DNA of 64,000 nt from an uncultured Lachnospiraceae bacterium (lineage in GTDB: Bacteria; Bacillota_A; Clostridia; Lachnospirales; Lachnospiraceae), in assembly GCA_947564305.1 (NCBI GenBank), contig CANOBT010000010.1, forward strand, positions 1 to 64,000, given 5' to 3'. Position numbers and translations under genes: made by a program. Every line of letters begins with the position of its first letter. Positions within the stretch are counted from its first letter, which is position 1. The notes beneath the pieces are model-generated. The model had not been told where the DNA came from. It saw only the letters and a list, made by a program, of their open reading frames with translations, and searched no databases. Shown here in pieces: positions 43,458 to 52,647 of the stretch.

Positions 43458-44402
43458 ATGGAGAAGAATCAGAAACAGAAGCAGATACTTTGTATCCTGG
43501 CGAAATCTGTCCGCAGGTCAGTGGAGAATGAGGACCTGGATTTTGGACAGCTTCAGGAAATCCGGATGCGGATTGGAAAACCATTGCTCGTGGTATATAA
43601 AAATCGGGAAAGGATATTATCCTTTGGAGGGAGAGGTCCAACTGCAGTGCATATGGTGACAAAGGAGGAAATGAGGGAAACCCTGGAATATGTCAGCCAT
43701 TATTCTCTTTACGCCTATGAACAGGAAATCAGGCAGGGGTTTATTACAATCGAAGGAGGACATCGTGTGGGTGTGATGGGAAAGGCCATATTGGAACAAA
43801 ATAGAGTCAAAAATCTACAGTACATATCATCCATCAATATCCGGGTAGCCCACGAGGTGCTTGGATGTGCGGATCAGGTGTTTCGTTATATTACAAAGGA
43901 CAGACAACTCTGTCATACGTTGATTATTTCCCCGCCGTGTTGTGGAAAGACAACCCTGCTTCGGGATTTGATCAGGCAGGTTTCAGATGGAAATACGTAT
44001 GTGAATGGATGTTCAGTAGGCGTGGTGGACGAGCGTTCGGAGTTGGGAGGATGCTATCATGGTGTGGCACAGAATGAATTAGGGATGCGGACAGATATCT
44101 TGGATGGATGTCCGAAAGCGGAGGGGATGCTCATGCTGATTCGCTCCATGTCTCCGCAGGTTCTTGCAGTAGATGAAATCGGGTCTGCAGAGGATATCCA
44201 TGCCATGGAATATGCGATGCAGTGCGGATGCCGGCTGCTCGCGAGTGTTCATGGAAGAGACATGGAGGAGGTTTCCGGAAAACCGGTCCTGTCAGAATTG
44301 GTACGAAAAAAAAGATTTGAACGTTATGTGGTGCTGGAGAACAGGAAGCATCCGGGAGAAATACAGGCAGTCTTTGATGAACGGGGGAGTCTGTTATGCT
44401 AA
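43458..44402 (+). CDS. spoIIIAA: stage III sporulation protein AA (ATPase of the SpoIIIA channel)
   Basis: 314 aa cytoplasmic secretion-type ATPase powering the mother cell-forespore feeding channel. Walker A reads SPPCCGKTTLLRD (about 163-175), Walker B ends at QVLAVDEIGS, and the N-terminal domain has EIRMRIGKPLLVVY and EIRQGFITIEGGHRVG. ATG 43458 is chosen, 7 nt after the AGAGGT ribosome binding site, over GTG 43449. First of eight genes; spoIIIAB overlaps it by 7 bp. Confidence 0.95.
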   Translation: MEKNQKQKQILCILAKSVRRSVENEDLDFGQLQEIRMRIGKPLLVVYKNRERILSFGGRGPTAVHMVTKEEMRETLEYVSHYSLYAYEQEIRQGFITIEGGHRVGVMGKAILEQNRVKNLQYISSINIRVAHEVLGCADQVFRYITKDRQLCHTLIISPPCCGKTTLLRDLIRQVSDGNTYVNGCSVGVVDERSELGGCYHGVAQNELGMRTDILDGCPKAEGMLMLIRSMSPQVLAVDEIGSAEDIHAMEYAMQCGCRLLASVHGRDMEEVSGKPVLSELVRKKRFERYVVLENRKHPGEIQAVFDERGSLLC

Positions 44403-44914
44403 AGTTTATAGGTGGAATCCTGATTATCACCGCAACGACAGGGGCTGGAATTCTTTATGGAATAGAATTACAGGATTATTTGGAAAAGCTATTATACATA
44501 CGTCATGTGATTTATATGATAAAAGGAGAGATGGAGTATTCCTCTGCTCCCTTGAGTGAAGTTTTTGGAAGAGTATCTACCAGGGTAAAAGAACCATACC
44601 GGAGTTGGCTCACTGCAATGGAGAAGCAGGTGGAAGGTCGGGAAGAGGATGCATTTTTAAAAATTTGGATACGAGCGACAGACAGGTATCTGGGGGAATT
44701 ACATTTAAAGAGTGAACATTCTATACAGTTGAAAGAACTGGGAACATATCTTGGACAGATGGATTGTGCATCGGAGAGTGAAAGTTTGAAACTATACTTG
44801 GGGCGGTTGGAACTGGAGATTGAGAAGGTGCGGGAAGGGCTGTCATCGAAGAAACGTATAGGAAATTGTCTGGGAGTGATGAGCGGTATCTTTCTGGTAG
44901 TATTATTTATCTGA
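44396..44914 (+). CDS. spoIIIAB: stage III sporulation protein AB
   Basis: 172 aa. An N-terminal helix (about 4-22, GGILIITATTGAGILYG) is followed by a helical body (LEKLLYIRHVIYMIKGEMEY, PLSEVF) and a C-terminal helix (CLGVMSGIFLVVLFI). It resembles GspF-like parts of type II secretion systems and is needed for engulfment-stage channel assembly. Confidence 0.93.
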   Translation: MLKFIGGILIITATTGAGILYGIELQDYLEKLLYIRHVIYMIKGEMEYSSAPLSEVFGRVSTRVKEPYRSWLTAMEKQVEGREEDAFLKIWIRATDRYLGELHLKSEHSIQLKELGTYLGQMDCASESESLKLYLGRLELEIEKVREGLSSKKRIGNCLGVMSGIFLVVLFI

Positions 44915-44927
44915 TGAGGAGAAAGCC

Positions 44928-45122
44928 ATGACGATCAATCTGATTTTTAAAATAGCGGCGGTGGGAATTCTGGTTTCCATTCTGTGCCAGGTTCTAAAAC
45001 ATAGTGGAAGGGATGAACAAGCATTTCTCGTAAGTCTTGCAGGGCTGATTCTCGTCCTGTCCTGGGTTCTGCCGTTTATCTATGATCTGTTTCTGGCCAT
45101 CAGGCAGTTGTTTTTACTTTAG
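44928..45122 (+). CDS. spoIIIAC: stage III sporulation protein AC
   Basis: 64 aa with two transmembrane helices (about 4-20 and 32-60), full length for SpoIIIAC. It begins 13 bp after spoIIIAB with AGGAG ahead of ATG. Confidence 0.92.
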   Translation: MTINLIFKIAAVGILVSILCQVLKHSGRDEQAFLVSLAGLILVLSWVLPFIYDLFLAIRQLFLL

Positions 45123-45206
45123 CAAGAGTCCTCAAATAGTATGGACATAATAATCGGGGGATGTTCTATAGGGACATGTAATTACAAGTGGGGAGGTGTT
45201 GCATCT

Positions 45207-45593
45207 ATGAGCGTACTGCAGATAGGAATTATCGGTGTGGTTGGAGCTTTGCTTGCAGTACAGTTTAAAGGTGGGAAAACGGAATATGGAATCTATATGA
45301 GTGCGGCAGTCAGCATTCTGTTATTTACATGTATGGTGGACCGTTTGAGAATCTTTGTAGATGCGGTGGAGCAGATGAGCCAATATATCAGTATTGACAC
45401 AGGATATATCGCAGCCATGTTAAAAATGGTCGGGGTGACATATATTGCAGAATTTTGCTCTAGTATCTGTAAGGATGCCGGGTATCAGACCATTGCTGTC
45501 CAGGTGGAAATATTTGGAAAATTGGCAATTTTGATGTTGGGGATGCCTGTTTTATTAGCTTTGTTGGAAACTATTCGGGTATTTTTGTCATGA
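45207..45593 (+). CDS. spoIIIAD: stage III sporulation protein AD
   Basis: 128 aa, two to four helices, family sequence GIIGVVGALLAVQFKGGKTE and AEFCSSICKDAGYQTIA. I use ATG 45207, with GGGGAGGTG upstream; the longer frame from 45141 would add 22 residues that contain no family sequence. It overlaps spoIIIAE by 4 bp. Confidence 0.93.
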   Translation: MSVLQIGIIGVVGALLAVQFKGGKTEYGIYMSAAVSILLFTCMVDRLRIFVDAVEQMSQYISIDTGYIAAMLKMVGVTYIAEFCSSICKDAGYQTIAVQVEIFGKLAILMLGMPVLLALLETIRVFLS

Positions 45594-46855
45594 AAAAAAG
45601 AAAATTTGCAGGGGACTTTCAGAAATATAGAAAAGTAGTGATCGTGTTTTGGGCGGCGGTGGGAATGCTTTTATTTTTTCATGAGATTTCAGTACAGGCA
45701 GCTAGCGGCACTAATGGCACTGTAAAAAATCAAATTCCTGTTCGTGAGGAGGGGCAGGAGGCAGCGCGTGAACTTGACTCAGAGGAACTTATGGAAATTC
45801 AGCGACAGGCTGAGGAAAAGATATTGGATGAATTTGATTTTTCACAACTGGATACGAAACTGAAAGATTTGTTTCCAAAAGAAAGGCTTCAGTTCACAGA
45901 TGTGATGTCTTCTATGATGAGTGGGAATCTGGAAGAGACAGGAAAGCTGCTTTTTCAATATATAGGTGACCAGCTTGGCTATGAATTTCGGACAAATCGG
46001 CAGAATTTGGTATATATGCTTCTGATTGCGGTGATTGCCGCGGTATTTACAAATTTTTCAGGTGCATTTCAGAGCAGGCAGGTTTCAGAAATTGGATTTT
46101 ATGTATTGTACATGCTGTTGATTACCATGTGTCTCACTACGTTTCGTGTGGCTATGGAAGGTTTAGAGGTAAAGTTAGATGCGCTGCTTGATTTTATGAG
46201 GCTGCTTTGCCCCGGATATTTTATGGCAGTGAGTCTTGCAGCAGGAAGTAGCACTTCATTGGTGTTCTATAATCTGGTGCTGATCTTCATTTACTTGGTA
46301 GAAGTGTTGGTGTTGAGGCTTTTGCTGCCTCTTATCAATATCTACATTATGATTCAGGTGATGAATTACCTGGTGGGGGAGCATCTTTTATCAGAGCTGG
46401 CAGATTTGATACGTAAGATCATTACCTGGATACTTCGGACCATGTTAGGCTGTGTGGTTGGATTAAATGTGATTCAGGGCCTGTTATCACCGACTATTGA
46501 CCAGCTTAAACGCAGCACCTTGACAAAAGCCGTGGAGGCGGTTCCGGCGCTTGGAAATGTATTTGGCGGTGTGGCGGATGTGCTGTTGGGCACGGCAGTG
46601 CTGATTAAAAATGGAATTGGAATGGCAGGGGCAGTGATTTTGATTTTAATCTGCAGCATTCCAGTCGTACAAATGACAGCGATGACATTGCTGTACAAAT
46701 TTGCTGCAGCTATGGTACAGCCCGTATCCGATAAACGGATTACAGGGTGTATACGCAGTGTCAGTGAGGGCTATGAACTGATGCTGAAAGTATTATATAC
46801 AACCCTGATTTTGTTTCTGATTACCATTGCGGTGATTGCAGCCTCTACCACCTGA
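45590..46855 (+). CDS. spoIIIAE: stage III sporulation protein AE
   Basis: 421 aa polytopic membrane protein. An N-terminal signal-like helix (about 15-35) leads into an extracytoplasmic charged region (about 40-125), then seven or so helices. Family blocks: CVVGLNVIQGLLSP, DQLKRSTLTKAVEAVPALGN, VADVLLGTAVLIKNGIGMAG. It is a core channel or platform component. Confidence 0.95.
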   Translation: MKKRKFAGDFQKYRKVVIVFWAAVGMLLFFHEISVQAASGTNGTVKNQIPVREEGQEAARELDSEELMEIQRQAEEKILDEFDFSQLDTKLKDLFPKERLQFTDVMSSMMSGNLEETGKLLFQYIGDQLGYEFRTNRQNLVYMLLIAVIAAVFTNFSGAFQSRQVSEIGFYVLYMLLITMCLTTFRVAMEGLEVKLDALLDFMRLLCPGYFMAVSLAAGSSTSLVFYNLVLIFIYLVEVLVLRLLLPLINIYIMIQVMNYLVGEHLLSELADLIRKIITWILRTMLGCVVGLNVIQGLLSPTIDQLKRSTLTKAVEAVPALGNVFGGVADVLLGTAVLIKNGIGMAGAVILILICSIPVVQMTAMTLLYKFAAAMVQPVSDKRITGCIRSVSEGYELMLKVLYTTLILFLITIAVIAASTT

Positions 46856-46914
46856 AATCGGGTAGTGCAGGTATCGTATGAAAAAAGATACGGGAATGGA
46901 ATAGGAGACTGGGT

Positions 46915-47337
46915 ATGGTGGATGCAATTTATACATGGATGCAGAATATTGTGTTTTATCTGGTGATAGTCACTGCCGTGCTGGAGGTTCTTCCCGGCGG
47001 CAATTATCAAAAATATATCCGATTTTTTACCGGGCTTGTGCTGATGGTTCTGCTTCTGACACCCGTTTTGAATCTGGTTGGTGCAAAAGAACTTTTTATA
47101 GAGTTGTACCATAGCTATGAATATGAACAGCACAGACAAGAAATCGAAGAGCAGGAGAAATATTTTGAAGATTTAGATTTATTTGAATTTTTGCCAGATG
47201 AGTACTTTTACGGCGAGGAGGATGGATTTGCATCAGGCGAGGGGAAAACAGCCAGTCAGGAGGACATAAGTTCTTATGGAAGCATGGTAAATGAAATGAA
47301 AGTGGAGGATATCAGCATTGGAGAAAAAGTGGAGTAA
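46915..47337 (+). CDS. spoIIIAF: stage III sporulation protein AF
   Basis: 140 aa, two N-terminal helices (about 9-25 and 35-53; FFTGLVLMVLLLTPVLNLV) and a short acidic C-terminal region. Full-length SpoIIIAF proteins are often about 200 aa, so this one has a short tail. It begins 59 bp after spoIIIAE and overlaps spoIIIAG by 20 bp. Confidence 0.9.
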   Translation: MVDAIYTWMQNIVFYLVIVTAVLEVLPGGNYQKYIRFFTGLVLMVLLLTPVLNLVGAKELFIELYHSYEYEQHRQEIEEQEKYFEDLDLFEFLPDEYFYGEEDGFASGEGKTASQEDISSYGSMVNEMKVEDISIGEKVE

Positions 47338-47962
47338 ATTTCTAAAGGAGACAACCTCGCATTTTAAATTTCCTAATAAGAATCAACTGCTTCTTGTGTT
47401 TCTCTGCGGGCTTCTCCTGCTTGTGATCGTGTGGCCGATTTCTGACGACAAAGAAGAGGATTCCCATGGAGGTCTGGACGGGCTCCAGGCAGGGGGACAA
47501 AATATGGCAGCGCAGATGCAGGAGAATAAAACGACAAGCATGTATACGAATACTATGGAGTCTTACGAGGAATATTTGGAAAAGCGTCTGGCAGGGGCAC
47601 TGGAATATGTGGAGGGTGTAGGGCGGGCAGAAGTGGTGATTACGCTCAAATCTTCAGGGCAGAAAATTGTGGAGAAGGATCAGTCTTCCAACAGCCAGAC
47701 TACATCTGAGGAGGACCAGAATGGCGGAGTAAGAGAGATACAGAATCGTTCTTCGGATAAGACCAGTGTCTATACGCAAGGCTCTGACGGCTCACAGACT
47801 CCTTATATCAGCAAAGAGATGACACCGGAAATCGAAGGGGTGCTGGTGATTGCAGACGGAGGAGATAATGCGGTGACGATACAAAATATCACAGAAGCAA
47901 TTCAGGCATTATTCGGCGTAGAGGCGCATAAAATAAAAATAATGAAGAGGACAGATACATAA
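47318..47962 (+). CDS. spoIIIAG: stage III sporulation protein AG
   Basis: 214 aa with TTG start 47318, placed 9 nt after GGAGG, so translation is coupled to spoIIIAF. One helix (about 25-44) precedes the ring-forming domain: YLEKRLAGALEYVEGVGRAE, then a Ser/Gln/Asp-rich loop (about 115-150), then GVLVIADGGDN. It forms the large ring of the channel. Confidence 0.92.
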   Translation: MEKKWSKFLKETTSHFKFPNKNQLLLVFLCGLLLLVIVWPISDDKEEDSHGGLDGLQAGGQNMAAQMQENKTTSMYTNTMESYEEYLEKRLAGALEYVEGVGRAEVVITLKSSGQKIVEKDQSSNSQTTSEEDQNGGVREIQNRSSDKTSVYTQGSDGSQTPYISKEMTPEIEGVLVIADGGDNAVTIQNITEAIQALFGVEAHKIKIMKRTDT

Positions 47963-47977
47963 AAAGGAGGATTTTAA

Positions 47978-48589
47978 GTGAAACGTCTATTCAAAAAAAA
48001 CCAAATCATTATTACAACACTGGCAGTTATGATTGCAATTGCCGGATATCTGAACTACTCCGGAAAATTATTTTCCGAGTCAGACAAAGGCACTACAGAA
48101 GTGAACACAGAATTGGTGAATCAGGAGCTTTTGGACATATCCGAGGAGGACTTAGAAACAGGTTCCATGGAGATTGCCAGCACAGATTCTGAGGTGGAAG
48201 GTACTCCAGGAGAGGCGGTACTGACTAATAGTGCAAGTAATACAACGGTTGCTGAGGCCAAAGTGTCCCGCGAGCAGATACGTGCGCAGAACAAAGAAAC
48301 ACTGCAGGCTCTGATAGACAATACCAATATCAGTGAGGAGGAAAAGCAGGAGGCGGTATCTCAGATGGTGTATATGACAGAGTTGGCAGAACAGGAAATG
48401 GCAATCGAGACATTGATGGCATCCAAAGGTTTTTCAGAGTCCGTTGTCAGCCTGACCAATGATTCGGCTGATGTGGTGGTGGACGCTGAGGAATTAACCG
48501 ATGCGAACCGTGCACAGATTGAAGATATTGTCACTCGAAAAACAAATATCTCACCGGAAAATATCGTGATTACGCCGATTCATGAATGA
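47978..48589 (+). CDS. spoIIIAH: stage III sporulation protein AH
   Basis: 203 aa. GTG start, with AAGGAGG 7 nt upstream. One N-terminal helix (IITTLAVMIAIAGYLNYSG), an acidic linker (about 35-85), then the ring-building domain ending VTRKTNISPENIVITPIHE. It pairs with forespore SpoIIQ in most Firmicutes. Last gene of the operon. Confidence 0.93.
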   Translation: MKRLFKKNQIIITTLAVMIAIAGYLNYSGKLFSESDKGTTEVNTELVNQELLDISEEDLETGSMEIASTDSEVEGTPGEAVLTNSASNTTVAEAKVSREQIRAQNKETLQALIDNTNISEEEKQEAVSQMVYMTELAEQEMAIETLMASKGFSESVVSLTNDSADVVVDAEELTDANRAQIEDIVTRKTNISPENIVITPIHE

Positions 48590-48613
48590 AATGATAAAAT
48601 TTTGAATCAGGCG

Positions 48614-48716
48614 TTGCGGCAGAAGTATTCTTGTGGTAAACTTGATAAATATGCGTAACCAGGGAACTGTATGAAAGTAGTTTTGCGATAAGTTTAATTA
48701 ATTTTCATACAGTTCC
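48614..48716 (+). promoter_or_regulatory. prfC upstream region with long leader hairpin
   Basis: A possible promoter TTGCGG (48614-48619), 17-bp spacer, TAAACT (48637-48642) is followed by a perfect 14-bp inverted repeat GGAACTGTATGAAA (48663-48676) with TTTCATACAGTTCC (48703-48716), loop 26 nt. No T-run follows. The hairpin ends 29 nt before prfC. Confidence 0.55.
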
Positions 48717-48745
48717 TGACAACAAAAACCACAGGAGTTATCATT

Positions 48746-50338
48746 ATGTCTGAGATTACGAACGAAATTGAGAAACGGAGAACATTTGCGATTATATCCC
48801 ATCCGGATGCGGGGAAGACTACACTGACAGAAAAGTTTCTGCTTTATGGAGGCGCTATCAACCAGGCGGGCTCGGTAAAAGGAAAAGCCACTGCAAGGCA
48901 TGCAGTGTCAGACTGGATGGAAATTGAGAAAGAAAGAGGAATTTCTGTTACCTCTTCAGTACTACAGTTTAATTATGGCGGTTTCTGTATCAATATTCTG
49001 GACACCCCTGGACATCAGGATTTCTCAGAGGATACGTACCGTACCTTGATGGCTGCGGACTCTGCGGTCATGGTCATTGATGCATCGAAGGGGGTAGAGG
49101 CGCAGACACGCAAGCTTTTTAAAGTTTGTGTTATGCGTCATATTCCTATTTTTACGTTTATAAATAAGATGGACAGGGAGGCTATGGATACCTTTGAACT
49201 GTTGGATGATATCGAGAAGGAGCTGGGGATTGCCACTTGTCCTGTGAATTGGCCCATTGGTTCAGGTAAGGCATTTAAGGGAGTCTATGAGCGCGGCAGA
49301 CAGGAAGTTGAGCTGTTTTCTGATACCCAGAAGGGAACCCGTATGGGCGAGGTGCAGAGACTCTCTCTTGGAACACAAGAACTGGACGAGATATTGGGGG
49401 AAGAGGCAAAAGCAAAACTGGAAGAAGAAATTGAGCTGCTGGACGGGGCGGCGGCTGAATTTGATCAGGAGCTGGTGTCAAAGGGGGAACTTTCCCCGGT
49501 ATTTTTTGGTTCTGCACTGACTAATTTCGGGGTAGAGACTTTTCTGAAGCATTTCCTGGAGATGACCACTTCTCCATTGCCGAGGATGTCAGACCATGGA
49601 GAGATTGACCCGATGACGGAGAAGGATTTCTCTGCTTTTGTGTTTAAGATTCAGGCAAATATGAATAAAGCACATAGAGACAGGATTGCGTTTATGCGTA
49701 TCTGCTCCGGTGAATTCGAGGCAGGGATGTCCGCCTATCATGTGCAGGGCGGCAAGGATGTACGCCTTTCCCAGCCGCAGCAGATGATGGCAAGTGAGCG
49801 TAAGATGATTGAGAAGGCTTATGGCGGAGATATCATCGGAATTTTTGACCCAGGAATTTTTTCCATTGGAGACACACTGACGAATTCAAAGGAAAAGTAT
49901 GCCTATGAAGGGATTCCTACTTTTGCGCCGGAACATTTCGCAAGGGTAAGGCAGATGGATACTATGAAACGCAAGCAGTTTGTCAAAGGCATCAATCAGA
50001 TTGCTCAGGAAGGCGCTATTCAGATTTTCCAGGAGTACAACACTGGAATGGAAGAGATCATTGTCGGTGTGGTAGGAGTACTTCAATTCGATGTATTAAA
50101 GTACCGTCTGGAGAATGAATATAAGGTAGAAATCCGTCTGGAGAATCTTCCCTATGAGCACATCCGTTGGATTGAGAACGAGGAAATTGATATGAACCGG
50201 CTTACCGGGACCTCGGATATGAAGAAAATTAAGGATTTGAAGGACAGGCCTTTGCTGCTGTTTATTCACGAGTGGAGTATCCGCATGACTCAGGAGAGGA
50301 ATGAAGGCTTGAGACTCTCAGAGTTTGGCCGCAGTTAA
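48746..50338 (+). CDS. prfC: peptide chain release factor 3
   Basis: 530 aa GTPase that removes RF1/RF2 from the ribosome after termination. G1 SHPDAGKTTLTEKFLLYGG, G2 EKERGISVTSSV, G3 LDTPGHQDFSEDTYRT, G4 FINKMDREAMD. Length matches RF3 and separates it from EF-G/TetM (longer), and the C-terminal domain ends with RMTQERNEGLRLSEFG as usual. It has a weak CAGGAG ribosome binding site before ATG 48746. Confidence 0.95.
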   Translation: MSEITNEIEKRRTFAIISHPDAGKTTLTEKFLLYGGAINQAGSVKGKATARHAVSDWMEIEKERGISVTSSVLQFNYGGFCINILDTPGHQDFSEDTYRTLMAADSAVMVIDASKGVEAQTRKLFKVCVMRHIPIFTFINKMDREAMDTFELLDDIEKELGIATCPVNWPIGSGKAFKGVYERGRQEVELFSDTQKGTRMGEVQRLSLGTQELDEILGEEAKAKLEEEIELLDGAAAEFDQELVSKGELSPVFFGSALTNFGVETFLKHFLEMTTSPLPRMSDHGEIDPMTEKDFSAFVFKIQANMNKAHRDRIAFMRICSGEFEAGMSAYHVQGGKDVRLSQPQQMMASERKMIEKAYGGDIIGIFDPGIFSIGDTLTNSKEKYAYEGIPTFAPEHFARVRQMDTMKRKQFVKGINQIAQEGAIQIFQEYNTGMEEIIVGVVGVLQFDVLKYRLENEYKVEIRLENLPYEHIRWIENEEIDMNRLTGTSDMKKIKDLKDRPLLLFIHEWSIRMTQERNEGLRLSEFGRS

Positions 50339-50354
50339 TTCATTTACTTTTTGT

Positions 50355-50382
50355 TTGCAAATAGCAGGATATTTGATATAAT
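50355..50382 (+). promoter_or_regulatory. promoter of the Asp23-like gene
   Basis: TTGCAA (50355-50360), 16-bp spacer, TATAAT (50377-50382). Confidence 0.72.
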
Positions 50383-50415
50383 ATAGAAAGAGTGCGTAAG
50401 GAGGTTGCATAAAAG

Positions 50416-50793
50416 ATGGCAAATGACGAAAAAAGGACCTATGACATACAGAGTGAAGGAAGCCTTGGGGATGTAAAGATTGCAGATGATGTGGTCGGCA
50501 TTATCGCAGCTCTTGCCGCAACAGAGGTAGAAGGTGTGGCATCCATGGCCGGGAATATCACCAACGAACTGGTCAGCAAGCTGGGAATGAAGAAGCTGTC
50601 CAAAGGGGTGAAGGTGGATGTTTTAGAAGGCGTCGTTACCGTATCGCTGGCTTTGAATATAAAATATGATTACAGTATTGTGGATGTTACTGCCAGAGTA
50701 CAGGACAGGGTAAAGAGTGCGATTGAAAATATGACCGGGCTGGAAGTTGCTGACATCAATATCCGTGTTGCAGGGGTGATGATGGAAGACTAA
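50416..50793 (+). CDS. Asp23/Gls24 family envelope stress protein
   Basis: 125 aa, single Asp23 domain: GDVKIADDVVGIIAALAATEVEGVASM (start of the domain, about 17-43), then LGMKKLSKGVKVDVLEGVV and VQDRVKSAIENMTGLEVADINI. These abundant small proteins sit near the membrane in Staphylococcus and affect envelope stress. It lies upstream of nusB, an arrangement kept in many Firmicutes. AAGGAGG lies upstream of the start. Confidence 0.9.
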   Translation: MANDEKRTYDIQSEGSLGDVKIADDVVGIIAALAATEVEGVASMAGNITNELVSKLGMKKLSKGVKVDVLEGVVTVSLALNIKYDYSIVDVTARVQDRVKSAIENMTGLEVADINIRVAGVMMED

Positions 50794-50831
50794 AGCTTCA
50801 TTGGACAATGAATGTAACAACGAGTTTCTCA

Positions 50832-50946
50832 TTGCAAAGACAGGAGAGTATGTTATAATAAAGGATGTCGTTAGACATCCTTTTTCCAGTCACGGGAAAA
50901 TCATCCTGCCCCCAGGAGGCAGAAGGAGTCGATGTTCACACCCGTG
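50832..50946 (+). promoter_or_regulatory. nusB promoter and structured leader
   Basis: TTGCAA (50832-50837), 16-bp spacer, TATAAT (50854-50859). A 9-10 bp hairpin AAAGGATGTC/GACATCCTTT (50860-50883) with T-run overlaps the start point and is probably the terminator of the preceding gene. A second structure pairs TCACGGG (50888-50894) with CCCGTGA (50941-50947) around an inner CTGCC/GGCAG hairpin, shortly before the nusB ribosome binding site. Confidence 0.55.
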
Positions 50947-50970
50947 AACACGAATCAGAAAGGAGCTCTT

Positions 50971-51396
50971 ATGCAGAGAACAGAACTTCGCGAGCACGTA
51001 TTTAAGATGCTGTTCCAGATAGAATTCAATGAGCCGGGTGATATGCCGGAACACTTGAAGCTGTATTTTGAAGATTTGGAACGTGCCACAGACCGGGATC
51101 GAAACTATATTCAGACAAAGTATGAAAAGATTGTGGAAAATCTATCGGAGATTGACACATTGATCAATGAGAAAACCACGGGCTGGAAAACAAAACGGAT
51201 GAACAAAGTAGACTTGTCTATTCTGCGGCTTGCAGTGTATGAGATGAAGTGGGACGAGGACATCCCTACTGGTGTAGCGATTAACGAGGCCGTAGAACTT
51301 GCAAAAAGATTCAGCGGGGAGGATGGTCCTTCTTTCGTAAATGGGGTGCTTGCCCGGCTGGCCGGAGGTAAGACGCAGCCTAAGAAGGAGGACTGA
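50971..51396 (+). CDS. nusB: transcription antitermination protein NusB
   Basis: 141 aa all-helical RNA-binding factor acting with NusE (S10) on rRNA transcription. Family sequences: LREHVFKMLFQIEF, KRMNKVDLSILRLAVYEMKW, GVAINEAVELAKRF, FVNGVLARL. I start at ATG 50971, 8 nt after AAAGGAG; ATG 50932 would add 13 residues not seen in the family. xseA starts 3 bp after its stop. Confidence 0.95.
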   Translation: MQRTELREHVFKMLFQIEFNEPGDMPEHLKLYFEDLERATDRDRNYIQTKYEKIVENLSEIDTLINEKTTGWKTKRMNKVDLSILRLAVYEMKWDEDIPTGVAINEAVELAKRFSGEDGPSFVNGVLARLAGGKTQPKKED

Positions 51397-51399
51397 CGG

Positions 51400-52635
51400 A
51401 TGCGAAACGTCTATACGGTCAGACAGGTCAATGCATATATAAAAAATATGTTCACCCAGGATTTCATGTTAAACCGTATTTACGTGAAGGGTGAAGTATC
51501 GAATTGTAAATACCATACTTCCGGGCATATTTATTTTTCATTAAAAGATGAGTCCGGCACCATTGCCTGTGTGATGTTTGCCAGTGCCAGATCAGGACTC
51601 TCTTTTCGGATGCAGGAGGGACAGACTGTGATTGTTTTGGGGGCTGTCAGTGTTTATGAACGGGACGGGAAGTATCAGCTTTATGCAAAGGAGATTTTGT
51701 TGGATGGAGCCGGAAAACTTTACGAACGTTTTGAAGCCCTGAAACGGGAACTGGAAGAGATGGGAATGTTTGCCCAGGAATATAAGCAGCCAATCCCGGC
51801 ATATGTGCGTCGGGTTGGGATTGTAACAGCACCTACGGGTGCAGCGGTGCGTGATATTATGAATATTTCTGCAAGACGGAATCCGTATGTGCAGTTAATT
51901 CTGTATCCGGCATTGGTGCAGGGCGAGGGCGCGGTTTCGAGTATTGTCCGGGGAATCCGAATGTTGGAAAAGCAGCAGGTAGATGTGATTATTGTGGGCA
52001 GGGGCGGAGGCTCGATTGAAGATTTGTGGGCATTCAACGAGGAAGCGGTTGCGCGCGCAATTTTTGATTGCCCGGTTCCTATTATTTCTGCCGTAGGTCA
52101 TGAGACGGATACGCTGATTTCGGATTTTGTGGCGGATTTAAGGGCACCTACACCATCTGCGGCAGCAGAACTTGCAGTTTATGAATATACGGCATGCGAG
52201 GCACAGATACAGGAATATGCTCTGCGTCTGCGGCGGCAGATACAGCTCAGGCTCCAGAATGAGAGACGGCGTATGGAGCAGATAGCAATCAGATTGCGTT
52301 ATACTCACCCACGGCAAAAATTGAATGAACAACGTCAATATGCTGTGGATTTAGAGACAAAACTTCGGGGACAGATGGAAAAAAGATTAAGGGAGGAGCA
52401 TCATAAGCTGGCCCTATATATAGAAAAAATGAATGGATTATCTCCGCTGAAGAAGCTGAACCAGGGCTATTCTTATGTGGAGGATGAAGCAGGCAGAACC
52501 GTGAAATCAATTTCCCAGACAAGAGAGGGAGACAGGCTTAGCATCTATATGTCCGACGGGGCAGTGGAGACAGAAGTGAAAGCAGTAAAAAAGTTGGAAG
52601 GGCATGAGCAGGAAGATTTCGAGGTTTTGGGATAA
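51400..52635 (+). CDS. xseA: exodeoxyribonuclease VII large subunit
   Basis: 411 aa. An N-terminal OB domain (about 1-100; VSNCKYHTSGHIYFSLKDE) is followed by the catalytic domain with RVGIVTAPTGAAVRDI and GRGGGSIEDLWAFNEE, SAVGHETDTLISDFVADLRAPTPSAAAEL, a long coiled-coil (about 265-345) and a short C-terminal beta segment. With XseB it degrades single-stranded DNA from both ends without a metal requirement. Confidence 0.96.
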   Translation: MRNVYTVRQVNAYIKNMFTQDFMLNRIYVKGEVSNCKYHTSGHIYFSLKDESGTIACVMFASARSGLSFRMQEGQTVIVLGAVSVYERDGKYQLYAKEILLDGAGKLYERFEALKRELEEMGMFAQEYKQPIPAYVRRVGIVTAPTGAAVRDIMNISARRNPYVQLILYPALVQGEGAVSSIVRGIRMLEKQQVDVIIVGRGGGSIEDLWAFNEEAVARAIFDCPVPIISAVGHETDTLISDFVADLRAPTPSAAAELAVYEYTACEAQIQEYALRLRRQIQLRLQNERRRMEQIAIRLRYTHPRQKLNEQRQYAVDLETKLRGQMEKRLREEHHKLALYIEKMNGLSPLKKLNQGYSYVEDEAGRTVKSISQTREGDRLSIYMSDGAVETEVKAVKKLEGHEQEDFEVLG

Positions 52636-52647
52636 GGGAGGATATCT

